This document shows, in pieces, positions 4,511 to 7,449 of a stretch of DNA of 7,449 bases. Within the stretch, counting starts at the first letter, position 1. Every line of letters starts with the position of its first letter. This DNA comes from Pseudomonadota bacterium (lineage in GTDB: Bacteria; Pseudomonadota; Gammaproteobacteria; SZUA-229), in the NCBI GenBank assembly GCA_030673345.1, contig DAOVJH010000062.1, forward strand, positions 1 to 7,449, read 5' to 3'. Made by a program: the position numbers and the translations under genes. The notes beneath the pieces were generated by a model. It worked only from the letters and a program-made list of their open reading frames with translations. It made no database searches and was not told the origin of the DNA.

Positions 4511-6970
4511 ATGAAAGAAAGCCCTACCCCCACTAATTGCTTTCATTGCGGCCTGCCCGTAGCTGATAACCTTGAAATATTTGTGGAATATAAAGGTGAG
4601 AACAAACCTATGTGCTGCTACGGCTGCCAGGCCGTTTCACAGGCAATTATCAATAGTGGCATGGATGACTTTTATACCTACCGGACCAGTAACCCGGAAA
4701 AACCGGAAGAGATTGTCCCCGAGTTTCTACAACAGCTAAAAGCCTACGATACATCAACCATTCAAAAAAAGTTTGTCAGTGAAACCGATGATGAAAACAT
4801 CCTCGAGGTCTCACTCATCCTCGAAGGTATCACCTGTGCAGCCTGTGTCTGGCTCAACGAGAAACACCTGAATGCTCTCGATGGCGTCATCAGCGCCAAC
4901 ATCAACTACAGTAATCACAGAGCCCGAGTACGCTGGGACAACAGCAAAATTCAGCTCAGCGACATCCTCGAATCAATTTCACGTATCGGCTACCTGGCCC
5001 ACCCTTATGATCCCGAACAGCATCAGCGCATCCTGGAAAAAGAACGCAAACAGCAGATAAAACGCCTTGGACTATCCGGCGTACTGGGCATGCAGATCAT
5101 GATATTTGCTGTCGCCCTGTATACCGGCGAATGGTGGGGTATCGATGAATCTTTTAAACAGAGCTTCCGCTGGATCAGCCTGGCTCTGACCACCCCTATA
5201 TTGCTGTTCGCCTCATCGGTATTTTTTAAATCGGCTTTTCGAGACCTCAGCAATAAACGCGTCGGCATGGACGTCCCGGTATCACTGGGCATCGCCATCG
5301 CCTTCAGTGCAAGCTGTATCAATACCATCAATGGCACCGGTGAAGTCTATTTTGATTCGGTAGCCATGTTCACTTTCTTTTTATTGAGCGCCCGCTTCTT
5401 TGAGATCGGCAGCCGCAAACAAACCTCAGAAGCAACAGAAGCCCTGCTTAACCTGAAGCCGGCTATCGCGACGAAGCTAACCCGTTATGCAGACACAGGC
5501 TCAAGCACCATAGATGATCAGGAAAGTATCGCCGTCAGTGAATTAAATGTCGGCGATTACCTGCTGGTAAGACCCGGCGAGGTTATCCCGGCAGACAGCA
5601 GCATCATCAGCGGCAGTTCCGGCATCAATGAGTCACTGATAACAGGTGAAAGCCTGCCTGTTACCAAACAGGTCAATGACACGGTCATCGGCGGCAGTAC
5701 AAATACAGAGAACCCATTGATTATCCAGATCAAAAATCTTGGCGAAGACAGCGTACTGTCTTCCATCCAGCGCTTGATCGATGAAGCACAGCACACCAAA
5801 CCTGCCATCGCAAAACTGGCAGATAAGATTGCCAGCTGGTTCGTCAGCATATTACTGAGCATCGCAGCCATGGTCGCTTATTACTGGTACAACGCAGACC
5901 CGACGCAATGGCTGGAAATCACCATCGCCACACTGGTCGTCAGCTGCCCGTGCGCACTGTCACTGGCAACTCCGACAGCCATTACCGCAGCAAGCGGCCA
6001 GTTAGCGAAGATCGGCTTATTACCTAAACGTGCACACGCACTCGAAACACTGGCGCATGCGACTGATTTTGTTTTCGACAAAACCGGCACCTTAACCGAA
6101 GGCAAGATCAAGCTGGTAAAAACAAAACTGAACAGCGGTGACACTGATGAAAAACAGGCGGTTTTGATCGCCGCATCGCTCGAAGCAAATTCCGAGCACC
6201 CTATAGCCAAAGCATTCATCAACGCAAACCAGCAAACATTACTCACTGTCGAAAACCTTGTGCACAGCACCGGAAACGGTATACGGGGTTCAATCGATAA
6301 CAGCGAATGGTTTATCGGAAATAAAAAATTTATACAGCAGCACAGCAGCTGCACTTTTGACGACGATGACACTGATGATATCAATGTTATCTACCTGGCT
6401 ACTGACAAACGATACATAGCAAGCTTTGTTTTATCCGACAGCATCAGGCAGGAAGCCGGAGCACTTATCGATCAGCTACACCAGCATCACAGACAGACAC
6501 ACCTGATGAGCGGTGACAGAAAACGCAGCGCGCGCAACATAAGTGACCAGCTGGGTATAAAACATTGCCTCGCAGATCTGAAACCCGAAGACAAGCTAAA
6601 ACACGTCAACGCGCTGCAGCAGAACAATGCCATCGTAGTCATGACAGGCGATGGTGTGAATGATGCCCCGGTACTCGCAGGTGCCGATCTATCGATCGCC
6701 ATGGGCAAAGGTACCCAGCTCGCGGCAGCCACAGCTGACATGATTTTGATCAGCAACAACATCGAACACATCTACCACGGATACCTTATCGCGATCAAAA
6801 CACTGCGCATCATCAGGCAAAATTTAAGCTGGGCGTTGCTGTATAATCTGACCGCGATTCCTGCTGCTGCCATGGGTTATGTCGAACCCTGGCTCGCCGC
6901 GATCGGCATGTCTGCCAGTTCGCTGGTCGTCGTGTTAAACGCACTGCGTCTTAACAGGATAAGATACTAG
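4511..6970 (+). CDS. ccoI: Copper-exporting P1B-type ATPase for cbb3 oxidase assembly, CcoI (FixI)
   Basis: CcoI moves copper across the cytoplasmic membrane for the CuB centre of CcoN. The 819-residue product starts with the FixI-type cysteine-rich region (C10/C13 in CFHCG; C35, C36, C39 in CCYGC), then a heavy-metal-associated domain with GITCAAC (C109, C112). The ATPase core is complete: actuator TGES (378-381), membrane CPC (479-481), phosphorylation site DKTGT (D523), nucleotide-binding HP (H563-P564) and hinge GDGVNDAP (713-720). The last helices carry GYVEPW and MSASS, typical of copper P1B pumps. Eight membrane segments are expected. The ATG is fixed by TAATAA a codon upstream and by the N-terminal metal motif, although no clear ribosome binding site precedes it. 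ccoS follows after 27 bases. Confidence 0.97.
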   Translation: MKESPTPTNCFHCGLPVADNLEIFVEYKGENKPMCCYGCQAVSQAIINSGMDDFYTYRTSNPEKPEEIVPEFLQQLKAYDTSTIQKKFVSETDDENILEVSLILEGITCAACVWLNEKHLNALDGVISANINYSNHRARVRWDNSKIQLSDILESISRIGYLAHPYDPEQHQRILEKERKQQIKRLGLSGVLGMQIMIFAVALYTGEWWGIDESFKQSFRWISLALTTPILLFASSVFFKSAFRDLSNKRVGMDVPVSLGIAIAFSASCINTINGTGEVYFDSVAMFTFFLLSARFFEIGSRKQTSEATEALLNLKPAIATKLTRYADTGSSTIDDQESIAVSELNVGDYLLVRPGEVIPADSSIISGSSGINESLITGESLPVTKQVNDTVIGGSTNTENPLIIQIKNLGEDSVLSSIQRLIDEAQHTKPAIAKLADKIASWFVSILLSIAAMVAYYWYNADPTQWLEITIATLVVSCPCALSLATPTAITAASGQLAKIGLLPKRAHALETLAHATDFVFDKTGTLTEGKIKLVKTKLNSGDTDEKQAVLIAASLEANSEHPIAKAFINANQQTLLTVENLVHSTGNGIRGSIDNSEWFIGNKKFIQQHSSCTFDDDDTDDINVIYLATDKRYIASFVLSDSIRQEAGALIDQLHQHHRQTHLMSGDRKRSARNISDQLGIKHCLADLKPEDKLKHVNALQQNNAIVVMTGDGVNDAPVLAGADLSIAMGKGTQLAAATADMILISNNIEHIYHGYLIAIKTLRIIRQNLSWALLYNLTAIPAAAMGYVEPWLAAIGMSASSLVVVLNALRLNRIRY

Positions 6971-6997
6971 AGATCCTTACCCTTAGATTCGAAACCT

Positions 6998-7177
6998 ATG
7001 GACATAATTTATCTACTGTTGCCGGTCGCATTGATCATCGTTGTCATCATCATCGCTGTTTTTTTCTGGGCGGTTAAATCCGACCAGTTCGAAGATCTCG
7101 AAGGCCCTGCACACCGCATTCTGATGGATGATGACAGTAAGCCTGTTGATACATCCACAGAAGACTCAAAAGACTAA
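6998..7177 (+). CDS. ccoS: Cytochrome cbb3 oxidase maturation protein CcoS
   Basis: A 59-residue protein with one N-terminal membrane helix (about residues 4-25, LLLPVALIIVVIIIAVFFW) followed by the family signature KSDQFEDLEGPAHRILMDDD (about 27-46) and a short acidic, variable tail. In the bacteria studied, CcoS is needed for haem and copper cofactor insertion into CcoN. It follows ccoI by 27 bases on the same strand, the canonical ccoIS order, and is probably co-transcribed and co-regulated. The ATG at 6998 has only a weak upstream ribosome binding site, but the helix begins right after it and no better start is available. Confidence 0.95.
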   Translation: MDIIYLLLPVALIIVVIIIAVFFWAVKSDQFEDLEGPAHRILMDDDSKPVDTSTEDSKD

Positions 7178-7183
7178 AGCTGA

Positions 7184-7449
7184 ATGCCCAGAACTTACGG
7201 CCAGTGCTCACTTTACCTGTACCCCGGACAAAAAGACTTCACAACTGAAACACTTTCGTCGATCATCAACGATCTGCATGAGATCGGATTTCTATCACAG
7301 CCTGTCGACAAAAATGACGAGTACGATTTCTTCACCGGTGATAAATTTCTGAACCACATCGCCTACATGGGTTGCGCGCCCGCTATCAAGTTTGAAGCCG
7401 ACCCGGATGACGAGGGTAATGACGCTGATTTCTGTCACATAAAAATACA
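7184..7449 (+). CDS. Unidentified protein downstream of ccoS (N-terminal 88 codons, runs off right edge)
   Basis: The frame opens with ATG 6 bases after the ccoS stop and stays open to the window edge. The visible product begins MPRTYGQCSLYLYPGQKDF and appears soluble, with no signal peptide or membrane helix. Residues about 45-70 (EYDFFTGDKFLNHIAYMGCAPAIKF) have the look of a conserved core, with a Gly-Cys-Ala-Pro turn; an acidic run (about 72-82) and FCHIKI follow. Cysteines are at C8, C64 and about C84. I do not recognise a named family. Tight spacing suggests it belongs to the ccoI-ccoS transcript. No clear Shine-Dalgarno sequence is visible, so translational coupling to ccoS is possible. 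Confidence 0.75.
   Translation, partial: MPRTYGQCSLYLYPGQKDFTTETLSSIINDLHEIGFLSQPVDKNDEYDFFTGDKFLNHIAYMGCAPAIKFEADPDDEGNDADFCHIKI

Noticed and set aside
5023..6771. Several minus-strand open frames inside ccoI
   Set aside because: They are antisense shadows of an intact ATPase gene, with no ribosome binding sites or family features.
7128..7352. Plus-strand open frame overlapping ccoS and the following gene
   Set aside because: It is out of frame with ccoS and with the 7184 frame, which has better spacing and a more protein-like composition.

Overview
The window carries a cytochrome cbb3 oxidase (C-family haem-copper oxidase) locus with its oxygen-sensing regulator and maturation genes. Protein sequences and gene order suggest a gammaproteobacterium of moderate GC content. 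I see no marker that fixes genus or lifestyle, and no mobile element, tRNA, rRNA or CRISPR array.

Layout. The left part is a minus-strand operon read right to left: ccoN (2642-1218), ccoO (1183-572), ccoQ (540-361, GTG start, 59 codons) and ccoP (264-1, cut by the window edge). Upstream of ccoN, also on the minus strand, are a five-helix Yip1/DUF1282 membrane protein gene (3417-2818) and fnr (4364-3624). Divergent from fnr on the plus strand are ccoI (4511-6970, copper-exporting P-type ATPase for cbb3 assembly), ccoS (6998-7177, 59-aa assembly protein) and the start of an unidentified gene (7184 to the edge). ccoG and ccoH, often part of the assembly cluster, do not lie between ccoNOQP and ccoIS; they may lie beyond ccoP or elsewhere.

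How the parts fit. Fnr has all four cysteines expected for an oxygen-labile [4Fe-4S] cluster. A good FNR-type site (3544-3557, 8 of 10 consensus positions) lies in the fnr-yip1 gap at the class II distance from a TATACT -10, so Fnr probably activates the Yip1 gene when oxygen is low. A weaker site with similar geometry lies upstream of ccoN. CcoN, CcoO and CcoP form the oxidase, CcoQ is its small accessory subunit, CcoI supplies copper for the CcoN active site, and CcoS is needed for cofactor insertion.

Intergenic DNA. The non-coding gaps hold most of the unexplained structure: a 14-bp hairpin in front of ccoN whose G-U pairs favour the minus-strand RNA; a hairpin followed by four U residues between ccoQ and ccoP; a perfect 9-bp direct repeat with 11-bp period in the Yip1 leader; and a 12-bp palindrome between fnr and ccoI that gives a consensus -10 hexamer on both strands, next to a bulged hairpin in the predicted fnr leader. 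The less explained genes are the Yip1 protein and the reading frame after ccoS.
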